The position numbers and the translations under genes are program-made. A DNA stretch of 64,000 nucleotides from Marinobacterium arenosum (lineage in GTDB: Bacteria > Pseudomonadota > Gammaproteobacteria > Pseudomonadales > Balneatricaceae): positions 1 through 64,000 of the forward strand of contig NZ_JAILYN010000008.1 in the NCBI RefSeq assembly GCF_019795155.1. The letters are read 5' to 3'. Of the stretch, positions 1 to 10,465 are shown piece after piece. How positions within the stretch are numbered: position 1 is the stretch's first letter; each line of letters begins with the position of its first letter. The notes beneath the pieces are model-generated. The model saw only the letters and a program-made list of their open reading frames with translations, was not told where the DNA came from and did no database searches.

Positions 1-43
1 AAACGCGAGAGATGGCATCCACTGCCTGACTGAAATGCATAAA

Positions 44-78
44 AAAATCCGGAACCCTTAACATGGATTCCGGATTTT
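44..78 (-). terminator. Rho-independent terminator downstream of yciK
   Basis: A perfect 11-bp inverted repeat (AAAATCCGGAA at 44-54 and its complement at 68-78) encloses a 13-nt loop. Read leftward it runs into a T7 tract (the A7 at 41-47), so it fits best as the end of the minus-strand ubiG-mupP-yciK unit. It could also act on a plus-strand transcript entering from outside the window. Confidence 0.8.
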
Positions 79-177
79 CTCTTGCCTGATCAGCAAGTTA
101 AAGAGCTTAACTGATCGGCATTAGCCGGTTGGCTGCGTTTTTATATCTGCGTTTTTAACTACCTGGGCGGTGTTTGC

Positions 178-921
178 TCAACCCTGGGCATCCAGTGACT
201 GACCGTTGACCCCCTGGCTGTCCGGCCCCATCAGATACAGGTACAGCGGCATGATCTGGCTCGGCGTCGGGTTGTTGGTCGGCGGCTCGCCCGGATAGGC
301 GGTGGTGCGCATGTTGGTGCGGGTGGCGCCCGGGTTGATGCAGTTGACGCGGATCTTGCAGACGTTTTCCACTTCGTCGGCCAGTACCTGCATCATCCCC
401 TCGGTGGCGAACTTGGAGACGCTGTAGGCGCCCCAGTAGGCACGTCCCTGGCGGCCGACGCCGGAAGAGCTGAAGATGATCGAGGCGTCCTCGGATTGCT
501 TCAGCAGCGGCAGCAGCGCCTGGGTCAGCATGAAGGTGCCGTTGACGTTGACCTGCATCACCTGCTGCCAGACCGTCGGGTCGTAGCTGTCGATCGGGGT
601 GCGCAGGCCGAGGATACCGGCGTTGTTCAGCAGGCCGTCCAGGCGGCCGAACTCCTGCTCCAGAGTGGCGGCCAGCTCCTGGTACTCGTGTTCGCTGGCG
701 CCTTCCAGGTTCATCGGCACGATGGCCGGCTGCGGGTGGCAGGCCCGTTCGATCTCGTCGTAGACCTGTTCCAGCTTTTCCAGCGTGCGGCCCAGCAGGA
801 TCACCGTGGCGCCGTGCGCGGCGTACGCTTTGGCGGCGGCCCGGCCGATGCCGTCACCGGCGCCCGTTACCATGATGACGCGGTCCTTCAGCAGGTCTTC
901 AGGGGCTTGGTAGCTGTACAT
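178..921 (-). CDS. yciK: YciK-family short-chain dehydrogenase/reductase
   Basis: A 247-residue classical SDR. The Rossmann motif TGAGDGIG lies near residues 19-26, NNAG near 98 and the catalytic Tyr-x-x-x-Lys (YSVSK) near 161, preceded by the SSSG serine. Length and the start MYSYQAPEDLLKDRV match the YciK family of NAD(P)-dependent oxidoreductases, whose physiological substrate is not established. The ATG at 921 is chosen because upstream codons overlap mupP and are low-complexity Arg-rich. It is the last gene of ubiG-mupP-yciK, 11 nt after mupP, an order also known in Pseudomonas. Residues needed for dehydrogenase activity are all present. Confidence 0.9.
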   Translation of the reverse strand: MYSYQAPEDLLKDRVIMVTGAGDGIGRAAAKAYAAHGATVILLGRTLEKLEQVYDEIERACHPQPAIVPMNLEGASEHEYQELAATLEQEFGRLDGLLNNAGILGLRTPIDSYDPTVWQQVMQVNVNGTFMLTQALLPLLKQSEDASIIFSSSGVGRQGRAYWGAYSVSKFATEGMMQVLADEVENVCKIRVNCINPGATRTNMRTTAYPGEPPTNNPTPSQIMPLYLYLMGPDSQGVNGQSLDAQG

Positions 922-932
922 AAGGCGGCATC

Positions 933-1616
933 CTATCGGTCGTCGAATGAATAGAGTGATTGTAGCAGCGGCAGCAGTTGGTCCGCCCGCTGGATGCAGT
1001 GGTCGGCCTGCCAGAGTTCGATGTTGTCGTCGCTGTCGATGTAGCCGTAGCCGGCGGCCACGGTGCGCATACCGGCGCGGCGGCCTGCTTCGATGTCGCG
1101 GATATGGTCGCCGACGTAGACGCAATGCTGCGGCTGGCGGTCGATCTGGCGACAGGCGGTGAACAGCGATTCCGGGTGCGGTTTGCGCTGGTTGACGTGC
1201 TCCGGGCAGATCAGCGTGGCGCTACGCTCGGCCAGGTTCAGCCCCCGCAGCATCGGTTCGGCATAGAGGGCCGGCTTGTTGGTGACGATCCCCCAGGGGA
1301 TGGCGTGCTGCTCCAGCCGGTCCAGCAAGGATTCCAGGCCGGGGAACAGGGCGCTGTCTACCGCCAGGTGTTGTTGATACAGCCGCAGCATCCGTTGCAG
1401 CAGATCGCTGAAGTCGGGGTGGTCGATATCGATCTCGAAGGCGGCGCAGACCATCGCCCGGGCGCCGTTGGAGACCTGGCTGCGCAGGAACGGGAACTCG
1501 ACCGGCGGTCGGCCCTCCTCTTCCAGCAGTCGGTTGATCACCCAGTGAAAGTCGGGTGCGGTGTCGATCAGGGTGCCGTCCAGGTCGAACAGCACCGCTT
1601 CAAGTGTCGGCTGCAT
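933..1616 (-). CDS. mupP: N-acetylmuramic acid 6-phosphate phosphatase (HAD family)
   Basis: A 227-residue haloacid dehalogenase-type phosphatase. The nucleophile motif DLDGT is at residues 11-15 (two catalytic Asp), motif II is TNK near 112, motif III Lys lies in RKPHP near 146 and motif IV is GDHIRD near 170. It resembles phosphoglycolate phosphatase (Gph), but the position directly after ubiG and before yciK is that of MupP, which dephosphorylates MurNAc-6-P in the cell-wall recycling route of pseudomonads. MupP rather than Gph is therefore inferred from context. It starts 4 nt beyond the ubiG stop, so co-translation is likely. Confidence 0.85.
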   Translation of the reverse strand: MQPTLEAVLFDLDGTLIDTAPDFHWVINRLLEEEGRPPVEFPFLRSQVSNGARAMVCAAFEIDIDHPDFSDLLQRMLRLYQQHLAVDSALFPGLESLLDRLEQHAIPWGIVTNKPALYAEPMLRGLNLAERSATLICPEHVNQRKPHPESLFTACRQIDRQPQHCVYVGDHIRDIEAGRRAGMRTVAAGYGYIDSDDNIELWQADHCIQRADQLLPLLQSLYSFDDR

Positions 1617-1620
1617 CCGC

Positions 1621-2337
1621 TTATTCCGGCTTCTGGCTGGCGATCATGTAGTTGACGTCCAGGTCGCGCGGATTGAGTCGGTAGCTCTTGGTCAGCGGGT
1701 TGTACACCAGGCCGGTCAGCTCGGTCGATTGCAGGCCGGCCTGGCGGATCCAGCCGCCCAGTTCCGATGGGCGGATGAATTTCTTGAAGTCGTGGGTGCC
1801 CTTGGGGACCAGTTTGAGCAGCTGCTCGGCGCCGACGATGGCGAACAGGTAGCTTTTCGGGTTGCGGTTCAGCGTCGAGAAGAACAGCTTGCCGCCCGGT
1901 TTGGCCAATTTGGCGCAGGCCTGCACGATCGAGGCCGGGTCCGGCACGTGCTCCAGCATCTCCATGCAGGTCACCACGTCGAAGCTGCCGGGCAGCTCCT
2001 CGGCCAACTGCTCGACGGTGATCCGTCGGTAGTCGACCTTCACGCCGCTCTCCAGACCGTGCAGCTTGGCGACCTTCAGCGGCGCCTCGCCCATGTCGAT
2101 GCCGGTTACCTCGGCGCCGCGCTGGGCCATCGACTCGGACAGGATGCCGCCGCCGCAGCCGACGTCGAGCACCTTCTTGCCGGCCAGGTGGGCGATCCGA
2201 TCGATGAAGCCGACCCGCAACGGGTTGATATCGTGCAGCGGCTTGAACTCGCTGTTGCGGTCCCACCACTTGGTGGCCAGCTCTTCAAACTTGGCAATTT
2301 CACTGGGGTCGATATTCAGGCTGTGCTGGTCGGTCAT
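1621..2337 (-). CDS. ubiG: Ubiquinone biosynthesis O-methyltransferase UbiG
   Basis: A 238-residue class I SAM-dependent methyltransferase. The N-terminal segment [14 protein letters not shown] is typical of UbiG, and the SAM-binding glycine motif VLDVGCGGG follows near residue 60. It performs both O-methylations in ubiquinone synthesis (family knowledge). The ATG at 2337 gives the family length, while upstream in-frame sequence runs into the gyrA promoter region and is not conserved-looking. First gene of the ubiG-mupP-yciK operon, divergent from gyrA. Confidence 0.95.
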   Translation of the reverse strand: MTDQHSLNIDPSEIAKFEELATKWWDRNSEFKPLHDINPLRVGFIDRIAHLAGKKVLDVGCGGGILSESMAQRGAEVTGIDMGEAPLKVAKLHGLESGVKVDYRRITVEQLAEELPGSFDVVTCMEMLEHVPDPASIVQACAKLAKPGGKLFFSTLNRNPKSYLFAIVGAEQLLKLVPKGTHDFKKFIRPSELGGWIRQAGLQSTELTGLVYNPLTKSYRLNPRDLDVNYMIASQKPE

Positions 2338-2463
2338 GGCTCTGTCGTCATCCACTGTTAGATGGGGCGCCATTCTAACACCGGCACCGGGGTGAAGACA
2401 GTCGCCACTGCCCGGCCGGGTTGGCCTAAGGCGTTCTTTTCGCAGGGTTCTTGTTTGCAGATT

Positions 2464-2473
2464 GTGGTATACT
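2464..2473 (+). promoter_or_regulatory. Probable gyrA promoter, extended -10
   Basis: TATACT at 2468-2473 is preceded by TGG, forming an extended -10 element (TGn-TATACT) 64 nt before the gyrA start. No good -35 hexamer lies at 16-18 nt, which is compatible with extended -10 promoters. The assignment rests on sequence pattern alone. Confidence 0.5.
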
Positions 2474-2537
2474 CCGGCGGTTATGAAATCGGCACCATAA
2501 CTGTGCCTGGACCTTGAACCTAGGATAGCCAATACGA

Positions 2538-5168
2538 ATGGGTGATCTAGCCAAAGAGATTCTGCCGGTCAATATCGAGGACGAACTGAAGCAGTCCTAC
2601 CTCGACTACGCGATGAGCGTCATCGTCGGGCGAGCCCTGCCGGACGTCCGCGATGGCCTGAAACCGGTGCATCGTCGTGTCCTGTTTGCGATGCATGAAC
2701 TGGGCAACGATTGGAACAAACCCTATAAGAAGTCCGCCCGTGTGGTCGGTGACGTGATCGGTAAATACCATCCGCACGGCGACAGCGCGGTATACGACAC
2801 CATCGTGCGGATGGCGCAGGATTTCTCGATGCGCTACACGCTGGTCGATGGCCAGGGCAACTTCGGCTCCATCGATGGCGACTCGGCCGCGGCCATGCGT
2901 TACACCGAGATCCGCATGGACAAGATCTCACACGAGATGCTGGCCGACCTGGACAAGGAAACGGTCGATTTCGTCGACAACTACGACGGCACCGAGCAGA
3001 TTCCCGATGTGCTGCCGACCCGGGTGCCGAACCTGCTGGTCAACGGCTCCGCCGGTATCGCGGTGGGCATGGCGACCAATATTCCGCCGCACAACCTGTC
3101 CGAAGTGGTCAAAGGCTGTATCGCGCTGATCGACGATCCGAGCCTGGATTGCGACCAGTTGATGGAGTACATCCCGGGGCCCGACTTCCCGACCGGCGGC
3201 ATCATCAACGGCCGGGCCGGTATTCTGCAGGCCTACCGCACAGGTCGTGGCCGCATCTACGTGCGTGCCAAGTACCATATCGAAGAGGACAAGAACGGCA
3301 AGGCCACCCTGGTGGTCACCGAGATCCCCTACCAGTTGAACAAGGCCCGCTTGATCGAGAAGATCGCCGAGCTGGTGAAAGAGAAGAAGCTGGAAGGGAT
3401 CACCAACCTGCGCGACGAGTCCGACAAGGACGGTATGCGGATCGCCATCGAATTGCGTCGTGGCGAAGTGCCCGAAGTGATCATGAACAACCTCTATTCG
3501 CAGACGCAGATGGAGAGCGTGTTCGGCATCAACGTGGTGGCACTGGTCGACGGCCAGCCGCGTACCCTGGACCTCAAGTCGCTGCTGGAAGCCTTCGTCC
3601 GCCACCGCCGCGAAGTGGTCACCCGCCGTACCGTCTACGAGCTGCGCAAGGCGCGCGAACGCGGCCACATCCTGGAAGGTCTGACCGTGGCGCTGGCCAA
3701 TATCGATCCGGTGATCGAGACCATCAAGAGCTCGCCGACCCCGGCCGAAGCCAAGGAACGCCTGCTGGCGACGCCGTGGCAGCCGGGCAGCGTGGTCGAC
3801 ATGCTGGAACGGGCCGGTGAAGACGCCTGCCGGCCGGATGACCTGGGCGAGGAGTTCGGCCTGCGCGACGGCATGTACCACCTGTCGCCGGCCCAGGCCC
3901 AGGCGATACTGGACCTGCGTCTGCACCGCCTGACCGGTCTCGAGCACGAGAAGCTGATCAACGAATACCGCGAGCTGCTGGAGAAGATCGCCGAGCTGCT
4001 GAAGATCCTGGGTTCCCACGAGCGGTTGATGGAAGTGATCCGCGAGGAGCTGGAGCTGATCCTGGAAACCTACGGTGACGAGCGCCGTACCGAGATCGTC
4101 GCCAGCCGCCAGGACCTGACCGTGGCGGACCTGATCACCGAAGAGGATATGGTGGTCACCATCTCCCACTCCGGTTACGCCAAGACCCAGCCGCTGTCCG
4201 ATTACCAGGCCCAGCGCCGCGGCGGTAAGGGCAAGGCGGCGGCGGCGGTGAAGGACGAGGACTTCGTCGAACACCTGCTGATCGCCAACACCCACGACAC
4301 CATCCTGCTGTTCAGCAACCGCGGCAAGGTGTACTGGCTGAAGGTCTACGAGATTCCGCCAGCCAGCCGCACCGCGCGTGGCCGGCCGATCGTCAACATT
4401 CTGCCGCTGGATGAAGAGGAACGGATCACCACCATCCTGCCGGTCAACGAATACAGCGAAGACCGCTTCATCTTCATGGCGACCGCCAACGGCACCGTCA
4501 AGAAGACCCCGCTGAGCGCCTTCTCGCGGCCGCGCACCAGCGGTCTGATCGCGCTGGGCCTGGATGAGGGCGACACCCTGATCGGCGCGGCGATCACCGG
4601 CGGCGAGGATCACATCATGCTGATCACCTCGGCCGGTAAGGCGATGCGCTTCGAAGAGGAACAGGTGCGGGCGATGGGCCGTACCGCCCGTGGCGTACGC
4701 GGTATCCGCATGGATGAAGGCGTCAGCGTGATCTCGCTGATCATCCCGCAGCAGAACGGCACCGTGCTGACCGCCTCCGAGCGGGGCTACGGCAAGCGCA
4801 CCGCGGTCGACGACTTCCCGTGCAAGGGGCGCGGTGGCCTGGGCGTTATCGCCCAGCAGTGCACCGAGCGGAACGGCCAACTGGCCGGTGCGGTGCAGGT
4901 GTTCGACGGCGACGACGTGATGCTGATCAGCGATCGCGGCACCCTGGTGCGTACCCGTATCGAGGAGATCTCGGTACTGGGCCGTAACACCCAGGGGGTG
5001 ATGTTGATCCGGGTGGCCGAAGAGGAGAACCTGGTCGGCCTGGCACGCATCGAGGAACCTGACGAGGTTGACGACGAGGTGGCGCAGGGCGCTGAGGCGG
5101 CGTTGCAGGACGGCCAGGGTGCCGATGCAGAACCGATCGGCGATCAGGCGGATGATCGCTCCGAATAA
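2538..5168 (+). CDS. gyrA: DNA gyrase subunit A
   Basis: An 876-residue type IIA topoisomerase A subunit that cleaves and rejoins DNA and, with GyrB, introduces negative supercoils. The active-site tyrosine is Y122 (RYTEIRM). In the quinolone-resistance region the residues are S83 and D87 (GDSAVYD), the quinolone-susceptible state in E. coli numbering. The GyrA box QRRGGKGK precedes the C-terminal DNA-wrapping beta-pinwheel repeats, and the tail is acidic, as is usual. The ATG at 2538 matches the family start ([25 protein letters not shown] type). It is followed by its own terminator, so serC is probably transcribed separately or by read-through. Confidence 0.99.
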   Translation: MGDLAKEILPVNIEDELKQSYLDYAMSVIVGRALPDVRDGLKPVHRRVLFAMHELGNDWNKPYKKSARVVGDVIGKYHPHGDSAVYDTIVRMAQDFSMRYTLVDGQGNFGSIDGDSAAAMRYTEIRMDKISHEMLADLDKETVDFVDNYDGTEQIPDVLPTRVPNLLVNGSAGIAVGMATNIPPHNLSEVVKGCIALIDDPSLDCDQLMEYIPGPDFPTGGIINGRAGILQAYRTGRGRIYVRAKYHIEEDKNGKATLVVTEIPYQLNKARLIEKIAELVKEKKLEGITNLRDESDKDGMRIAIELRRGEVPEVIMNNLYSQTQMESVFGINVVALVDGQPRTLDLKSLLEAFVRHRREVVTRRTVYELRKARERGHILEGLTVALANIDPVIETIKSSPTPAEAKERLLATPWQPGSVVDMLERAGEDACRPDDLGEEFGLRDGMYHLSPAQAQAILDLRLHRLTGLEHEKLINEYRELLEKIAELLKILGSHERLMEVIREELELILETYGDERRTEIVASRQDLTVADLITEEDMVVTISHSGYAKTQPLSDYQAQRRGGKGKAAAAVKDEDFVEHLLIANTHDTILLFSNRGKVYWLKVYEIPPASRTARGRPIVNILPLDEEERITTILPVNEYSEDRFIFMATANGTVKKTPLSAFSRPRTSGLIALGLDEGDTLIGAAITGGEDHIMLITSAGKAMRFEEEQVRAMGRTARGVRGIRMDEGVSVISLIIPQQNGTVLTASERGYGKRTAVDDFPCKGRGGLGVIAQQCTERNGQLAGAVQVFDGDDVMLISDRGTLVRTRIEEISVLGRNTQGVMLIRVAEEENLVGLARIEEPDEVDDEVAQGAEAALQDGQGADAEPIGDQADDRSE

Positions 5169-5175
5169 TTATTTC

Positions 5176-5201
5176 AATGCGGCCCTGGCGGCCGCATTTT
5201 T
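5176..5201 (+). terminator. Terminator after gyrA
   Basis: A 9-bp perfect stem (AATGCGGCC at 5176-5184 and its complement at 5190-5198) with a 5-nt loop runs into a T-rich tail. It begins 7 nt after the gyrA stop codon. Confidence 0.85.
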
Positions 5202-5232
5202 ATCTGTAGCCAAGGGGTTGTAGATCAAGCTC

Positions 5233-6315
5233 ATGACACGTAAGTACAATTTCAGCGCCGGTCCGGCCGGTTTGCCGGATGAAGTGCTGCTGCAGGCGCA
5301 GCAGGAATTGCTCGATTGGCAGGGTAAGGGGCTCTCCATCATGGAGATGAGCCATCGCAGCGATGAGTTCGTGGCGGTTGCCGAGCAGGCCGAACAGGAC
5401 CTGCGCGAGCTGATGGCGGTGCCCGACAACTACCGGGTACTGTTCCTGCAGGGCGGCGCCACCGGCCAGTTCGCGATGATTCCGCTGAACCTGCTGGGCG
5501 AAAACGGCAAGGCCGATTACATCAACACCGGTGTCTGGTCGAGCAAGGCGATCAAGGAAGCCCGCCTGTACGGCGATATCCACGTGGCCGGCTCCACCGA
5601 GGCCGACAACTTCTCGTCGGTGCCGGCCCAGGCCGAACTGGCGCTGCGCAGCGATGCGGCCTACCTGCACTACACCCCGAACGAAACCATCGGCGGTGTG
5701 GCGTACGACTACATCCCGGACAGCGGCGAGGTACCGCTGGTGGCCGACTACTCCTCCAGCATCCTGTCTGAACCGCTCGATGTCAGCCGCTTCGGGCTGA
5801 TCTATGCCGGCGCCCAGAAGAATATCGGTCCGGCCGGGCTGACCGTGGTGATCATCCGCGAAGATCTGCTGGGCAACGCCCGACCGGGCACGCCGACCAT
5901 GCTGGATTACCAGCCGCACGCCAAGGCCGGTTCGATGCTGAACACCCCGCCGACCTTCGGCTGGTACCTGGCCGGCCTGGTATTCCAGTGGCTCAAGCGC
6001 CAGGGCGGCGTTACGGCGATGGCCGAGTGTAACCGTCGCAAGGCCGGTAAGCTGTACGACTTTGTCGACCGCAGCGCTTTCTACGCCAACCCGGTGGCCG
6101 TTGCCAACCGCTCACTGATGAACGTGCCGTTTACCCTGGCGGACGACAAGCTCGACGCATTGTTCCTGCAACAGTCCGAAGCGGCCGGGCTGCTGAACCT
6201 GCAGGGCCACCGTTCGGTCGGCGGCATGCGTGCCAGCCTGTACAACGCGGTACCGGAAGCCGCCGTCGACGCGCTGATCGACTTCATGGCCGAGTTCGAA
6301 CGTACCCAGGGCTGA
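5233..6315 (+). CDS. serC: Phosphoserine aminotransferase
   Basis: A 360-residue PLP-dependent class V aminotransferase that converts 3-phosphohydroxypyruvate to phosphoserine and also serves pyridoxal phosphate synthesis. The start MTRKYNFSAGPAGLP is the SerC signature. The PLP lysine is K196 in GAQKNIGPAG, and the C-terminal VGGMRASLYNA is the substrate-binding segment. Length equals the family norm. It begins the aromatic/serine operon, with pheA starting 13 nt later, as in many gammaproteobacteria. Confidence 0.98.
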   Translation: MTRKYNFSAGPAGLPDEVLLQAQQELLDWQGKGLSIMEMSHRSDEFVAVAEQAEQDLRELMAVPDNYRVLFLQGGATGQFAMIPLNLLGENGKADYINTGVWSSKAIKEARLYGDIHVAGSTEADNFSSVPAQAELALRSDAAYLHYTPNETIGGVAYDYIPDSGEVPLVADYSSSILSEPLDVSRFGLIYAGAQKNIGPAGLTVVIIREDLLGNARPGTPTMLDYQPHAKAGSMLNTPPTFGWYLAGLVFQWLKRQGGVTAMAECNRRKAGKLYDFVDRSAFYANPVAVANRSLMNVPFTLADDKLDALFLQQSEAAGLLNLQGHRSVGGMRASLYNAVPEAAVDALIDFMAEFERTQG

Positions 6316-6328
6316 TCCGGAGGTTGCG

Positions 6329-7417
6329 ATGAGTGATCAGGAAAAGGAGCTGGGCGTACTGCGTCAGCAGATCGACCGCATCGACAAGCAGATCCACGAA
6401 CTGCTGAACGAACGTGCCCGCTGTGCCCAGCAGGTGGCCGATGTGAAACTGAAGCACCAGGGCCAGCGCGAGGCGGTGTTCTACCGGCCGGAGCGCGAGG
6501 CCCAGGTGCTGCGTGCGGTGATGGCGCGCAACCCCGGCCCGTTGGCCGACAAAGAGGTGGCGCGTCTGTTCCGCGAGATCATGTCGGTCTGTCTGGCGCT
6601 GGAGGAGCCGATGCGGGTCGCTTTCCTGGGGCCGGAGGGTACCTTCACCCAGCAGGCGGCGCTGAAGCACTTCGGTCACTCGGTACTGTCGGTGCCGCTG
6701 GCTTCGCTGGACCAGGTGTTCCGCGAAGTCTCCTCCGGCACCGCGCACTACGGCGTGGTGCCGATCGAGAATTCCACCGAGGGGGTGGTCAGCCATACCC
6801 TGGACCTGTTCAAGCAGTACAGCCTGCGGATCTGCGGCGAGGTCGAGCTGCCGGTGCACCAGCACCTGATGCGCAAGGCGGACGACGACGGCGAGATCAA
6901 GCGGATCTATGCCCATCAGCAGTCGTTCACTCAGTGCCGCAGCTGGCTGGATGCCCACTATCCGTCGGTCGAACGGGTCGAGGTGATCTCCAATGCCGAG
7001 GCGGCCCGACGGGTCGCTGACGAGGGCGCCGGCACGGCCGCGTTGGCCAGCGATATGGCGGCCGAGCTCTATGAGTTGGCGGTGGTGGTGCGCAACGTCG
7101 AAGACCAGCCGGACAATGTCACCCGCTTCCTGATCATTGCCGATCAGGAGGTCGGCCCGAGCGGCCAGGACAAGACCTCGATTCTGGTGCAGGCGCACCA
7201 TGAGCCGGGTGCGCTCTATCAGTTGCTGGAACCGTTCTACCGTCACGGCATCAGCCTGACCCGGATCGAGACCCGGCCGGCCAGCGTCGGTTACCTGTTC
7301 TATATCGATTTCGAAGGGCACTACAGCGACGATGCGGTCGATGAAGTGCTCAGCGAACTGGAAGCCGAAAGCGTCGAGTTGAAGCTGCTCGGCTCCTATC
7401 CACGCTGCGTACTCTAG
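6329..7417 (+). CDS. pheA: Bifunctional chorismate mutase / prephenate dehydratase
   Basis: A 362-residue P-protein. An AroQ-type chorismate mutase domain occupies roughly residues 1-90 (LRQQIDRIDKQIHELLNER). The prephenate dehydratase domain follows (VAFLGPEGTFTQQAAL near 95, then the catalytic Thr-Arg-Phe in NVTRFLII near 268). The C-terminal ACT domain (LVQAHHEPGALYQLL, LTRIETRPA) binds phenylalanine for feedback inhibition. A strong SD (CGGAGG) precedes the ATG. The next gene is not hisC but tyrA-aroA, after a 104-nt spacer. Confidence 0.97.
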   Translation: MSDQEKELGVLRQQIDRIDKQIHELLNERARCAQQVADVKLKHQGQREAVFYRPEREAQVLRAVMARNPGPLADKEVARLFREIMSVCLALEEPMRVAFLGPEGTFTQQAALKHFGHSVLSVPLASLDQVFREVSSGTAHYGVVPIENSTEGVVSHTLDLFKQYSLRICGEVELPVHQHLMRKADDDGEIKRIYAHQQSFTQCRSWLDAHYPSVERVEVISNAEAARRVADEGAGTAALASDMAAELYELAVVVRNVEDQPDNVTRFLIIADQEVGPSGQDKTSILVQAHHEPGALYQLLEPFYRHGISLTRIETRPASVGYLFYIDFEGHYSDDAVDEVLSELEAESVELKLLGSYPRCVL

Positions 7418-7521
7418 TCGCGACGGGCGCGTGCGGACGGGACATCAAAGGCGGGCCGGCCTGACGGTCGGCTTGCCAGGTTTACCGGTGTCAGTGATGC
7501 CGGACTGAAGGTATTGAACCT

Positions 7522-9738
7522 GTGAATGCAGCAGTAAATGAAGTTCTGATCATCGGCCTGGGGCTGATCGGCGGCTCGCTGGGCAAGGCGTTGCGCCGCA
7601 GCGGCTTCTGTCGCAAGGTGGTCGGCTATGATCGCAATGCGATGGAATTGGCCGCCGGGGTCAGTCTTGGTGTGATCGATGAAGCCGCGTTGGCGCTACC
7701 CGACGCGGTGGCCAGCGCCGATATTGTGGTGCTGGCGGTGCCGGTCAAGGCGATGGAGCGGGTGCTGACCGATATCGCGCCATTCCTGCGGGCCGACACC
7801 CTGCTGACCGATGTCGGCAGCACCAAGAGCAATCTGGTCGAGGCGGCCGGCCGTATCCTCGGCGAGCTGCCGCCGACCTTCGTGCCGGGTCACCCGATTG
7901 CCGGCTCGGAGAAGAGCGGGGTGGCCGCCGCTGATGCCGAGCTGTTCCGGCGTCATAAGGTAATCCTGACCCCGCTGCCGAACAGCAGCCCCGAGGCGGT
8001 GCGCCAGGTCGCCCGGATGTGGCTGGTGACCGGTGCCGAGGTGTTGCAGATGGAGGTCCGCCGACACGATGAAGTATTGGCGGCGACCAGTCATCTGCCG
8101 CATCTGCTGGCGTTTTCGCTGGTCGATACCCTGGCGCAGGAGGAGGACAGTACCGAGATCTTCCGCTATGCCGCCGGCGGCTTCCGCGATTTCACCCGTA
8201 TCGCTGCCAGCGATCCGGTGATGTGGCGCGATATCGGTCTGGCCAACAAGCAGGCGGTGCTGAAGCAGATCGACCGTTTTACTGCCGGTGTGGCGCGGCT
8301 GCGGGCCGCCATCGAGCAGGGTGACGGCGAAACCATGACCGGTATCTTTACCCGGGCTCAGTCGGCCCGGCAGCACTTTTCCCGAATTCTAACTTCTACG
8401 GCGTACTCTCAAGCAATGACAACAAGAAACGTAACCTTTCATGTTCAGCCGGGCGGCACGGTTAATGGAACCATTCGCGTGCCGGGCGACAAGTCTATCT
8501 CTCACCGTTCCATCATGCTCGGCTCGCTGGCCGACGGTATCACCGAGGTCAGCGGTTTCCTGGAGGGCGAGGACAGCCTGGCGACGCTGCAGGCGTTCCG
8601 TGATATGGGGGTGGTGATCGAAGGCCCCTACCAGGGCGAAGTGAAGATCTACGGGGTGGGACTGCATGGCCTGCAGGCCGCACCGGGGCCGCTGTATGTC
8701 GGCAACTCCGGCACCTCGATGCGGCTGTTGACCGGTCTGCTGGCGGCACAGCCGTTTGATAGCGAACTGACCGGCGATGCGTCGTTGACCAAGCGGCCGA
8801 TGGAGCGGGTCGCCAAGCCGCTGCGCCAGATGGGCGCGCAGATCGAAACCGCCGAGGGCGGTCGGCCGCCGCTGAAGATCAAGGGAGGCCAGTCGCTGAC
8901 CGGCATCCACTACGACATGCCGATGGCCAGCGCCCAGGTTAAATCCTGCCTGATGCTGGCCGGCCTGTACGCCGAGGGCCAGACCTCGGTGACCGAGCCG
9001 GCGCCGACCCGCGACCACTCCGAGCGGATGCTGCGCGGCTTCGGCTACCCGGTTGAACAGGATGGTAACAAAGTGACGGTAGAATCCGGCCACCGTCTGC
9101 AGTCCTGTCAGATCGACGTGCCGTCCGATATCTCGTCGGCCACCTTCTTCATGGTGGCGGCGGCGATCTGCCCGGGCTCCGATATCACCCTGCAGCATGT
9201 CGGTATCAACCCGACCCGCATCGGCGTGATCAACATCCTGCGGCTGATGGGCGCCGATCTCGAGCTGCTCGACGAGCGCGAGGTGGGCGGTGAGCCGGTG
9301 GCGGATATCCGGGTGCGTTACGCGCCGCTGAAAGGTATCCAGGTACCGGAGGACCAGGTGCCGCTGGCGATCGACGAGTTCCCGGCGCTGTTCGTGGCGG
9401 CGGCCTGCGCCGAAGGCGAAACGGTGGTGACCGGCGCCGAGGAGCTGCGCGTCAAGGAGAGCGACCGCATCCAGGCGATGGTCGATGGCCTGCAGACCTT
9501 GGGTGTCGATATCCAGGGCACCCCGGACGGCGCGATCATTCGCGGTGCCGGCAAGCTGGGTGGCGGGGTGATCGAAAGCCACGACGACCATCGGATTGCG
9601 ATGGCGTTCACCGTGGCGGCCCTGCGCGCCGACGGTGAGATCAAAGTTAATGAATGTGCCAATGTTGCCACCTCGTTCCCGGGCTTTGTCGAACTGGCCC
9701 AGCAGGTTGGTATCAAGGTAACGAAGGAGGAGGGCTGA
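7522..9738 (+). CDS. tyrA-aroA: Fused cyclohexadienyl/prephenate dehydrogenase (TyrA) and EPSP synthase (AroA)
   Basis: One 738-residue reading frame holds two enzymes. Residues 1 to about 290 are a TyrA-type dehydrogenase (Rossmann motif [10 protein letters not shown] near 11; [10 protein letters not shown] near 129), which forms the tyrosine precursor. From about residue 299 an EPSP synthase follows: [39 protein letters not shown] and DDHRIAMAF are its signatures. The fusion is known in Pseudomonas. An in-frame ATG at 8416 lies exactly at the domain junction. The start is GTG at 7522, with GAAGGT about 10 nt upstream. The stop overlaps the cmk start by one base (TGATG). Confidence 0.95.
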   Translation: MNAAVNEVLIIGLGLIGGSLGKALRRSGFCRKVVGYDRNAMELAAGVSLGVIDEAALALPDAVASADIVVLAVPVKAMERVLTDIAPFLRADTLLTDVGSTKSNLVEAAGRILGELPPTFVPGHPIAGSEKSGVAAADAELFRRHKVILTPLPNSSPEAVRQVARMWLVTGAEVLQMEVRRHDEVLAATSHLPHLLAFSLVDTLAQEEDSTEIFRYAAGGFRDFTRIAASDPVMWRDIGLANKQAVLKQIDRFTAGVARLRAAIEQGDGETMTGIFTRAQSARQHFSRILTSTAYSQAMTTRNVTFHVQPGGTVNGTIRVPGDKSISHRSIMLGSLADGITEVSGFLEGEDSLATLQAFRDMGVVIEGPYQGEVKIYGVGLHGLQAAPGPLYVGNSGTSMRLLTGLLAAQPFDSELTGDASLTKRPMERVAKPLRQMGAQIETAEGGRPPLKIKGGQSLTGIHYDMPMASAQVKSCLMLAGLYAEGQTSVTEPAPTRDHSERMLRGFGYPVEQDGNKVTVESGHRLQSCQIDVPSDISSATFFMVAAAICPGSDITLQHVGINPTRIGVINILRLMGADLELLDEREVGGEPVADIRVRYAPLKGIQVPEDQVPLAIDEFPALFVAAACAEGETVVTGAEELRVKESDRIQAMVDGLQTLGVDIQGTPDGAIIRGAGKLGGGVIESHDDHRIAMAFTVAALRADGEIKVNECANVATSFPGFVELAQQVGIKVTKEEG

Positions 9739-10430
9739 TGTCCTTGGCTACCGGAACGGTACCGGTTATTACGGTTGACGGTCCCAGCGGGTCCGGCAAG
9801 GGAACGCTGTGCAAGCTGCTGGCGGAGTCTTTGAATTGGGATCTGCTGGACAGCGGTGCGCTGTACCGGCTGGTGGCGCTGGCCGCCCAGCATCATGGCG
9901 TCAAGGCCGATGACGTGCCGGCGCTGCAGGTACTGGCTGCCCACCTGGATGTGCAGTTCGTGGCCGAAAAGGACCAGGAGCTGCGCATCATCCTGGAGGG
10001 TGAGGATGTTACCGACGCGATCCGCACCGAACAGGTGGGGGCGATCGCCTCCCAGGTGGCGGCGATCGGCGAGGTGCGCGAGGCGCTGTTGGAGCGCCAG
10101 CGGGCGTTCGCCGACGAGCCCGGCCTGATCGCCGACGGGCGTGATATGGGCACCGTGGTTTTCCCCGATGCGGAGCTCAAGATCTACCTCGACGCGAGTC
10201 CCGAGGAGCGCGCCAAGCGCCGCTATAACCAGTTGATTAACAAGGGGGTGGGTGCTAGTCTTCAGGCTATATTAGAGGACATAAAAGCCCGCGATTCGCG
10301 TGACATGAACCGCGCCGTAGCGCCGCTAAAGCCAGCACCGGATGCCGTCATCCTCGATAGTACGCAGTTGTCGATCGACGAAGTTTTAGCGGCCGTGCTA
10401 GAACATGCCAGACACAAAGGTCTGCGCTGA
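9738..10430 (+). CDS. cmk: Cytidylate kinase
   Basis: A 230-residue P-loop kinase that phosphorylates CMP and dCMP. Walker A is [10 protein letters not shown] near residues 14-23. The dinucleotide-binding segment [24 protein letters not shown] is typical of Cmk, followed by the RAKRR lid. The ATG at 9738 overlaps the aroA stop and is preceded by GGAGGAGGG, a strong SD. The aroA-cmk-rpsA order is widely conserved. Confidence 0.97.
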   Translation: MSLATGTVPVITVDGPSGSGKGTLCKLLAESLNWDLLDSGALYRLVALAAQHHGVKADDVPALQVLAAHLDVQFVAEKDQELRIILEGEDVTDAIRTEQVGAIASQVAAIGEVREALLERQRAFADEPGLIADGRDMGTVVFPDAELKIYLDASPEERAKRRYNQLINKGVGASLQAILEDIKARDSRDMNRAVAPLKPAPDAVILDSTQLSIDEVLAAVLEHARHKGLR

Positions 10431-10465
10431 TGTGAGCAGCTGAATAAGCGAGGATGGTACTGACC

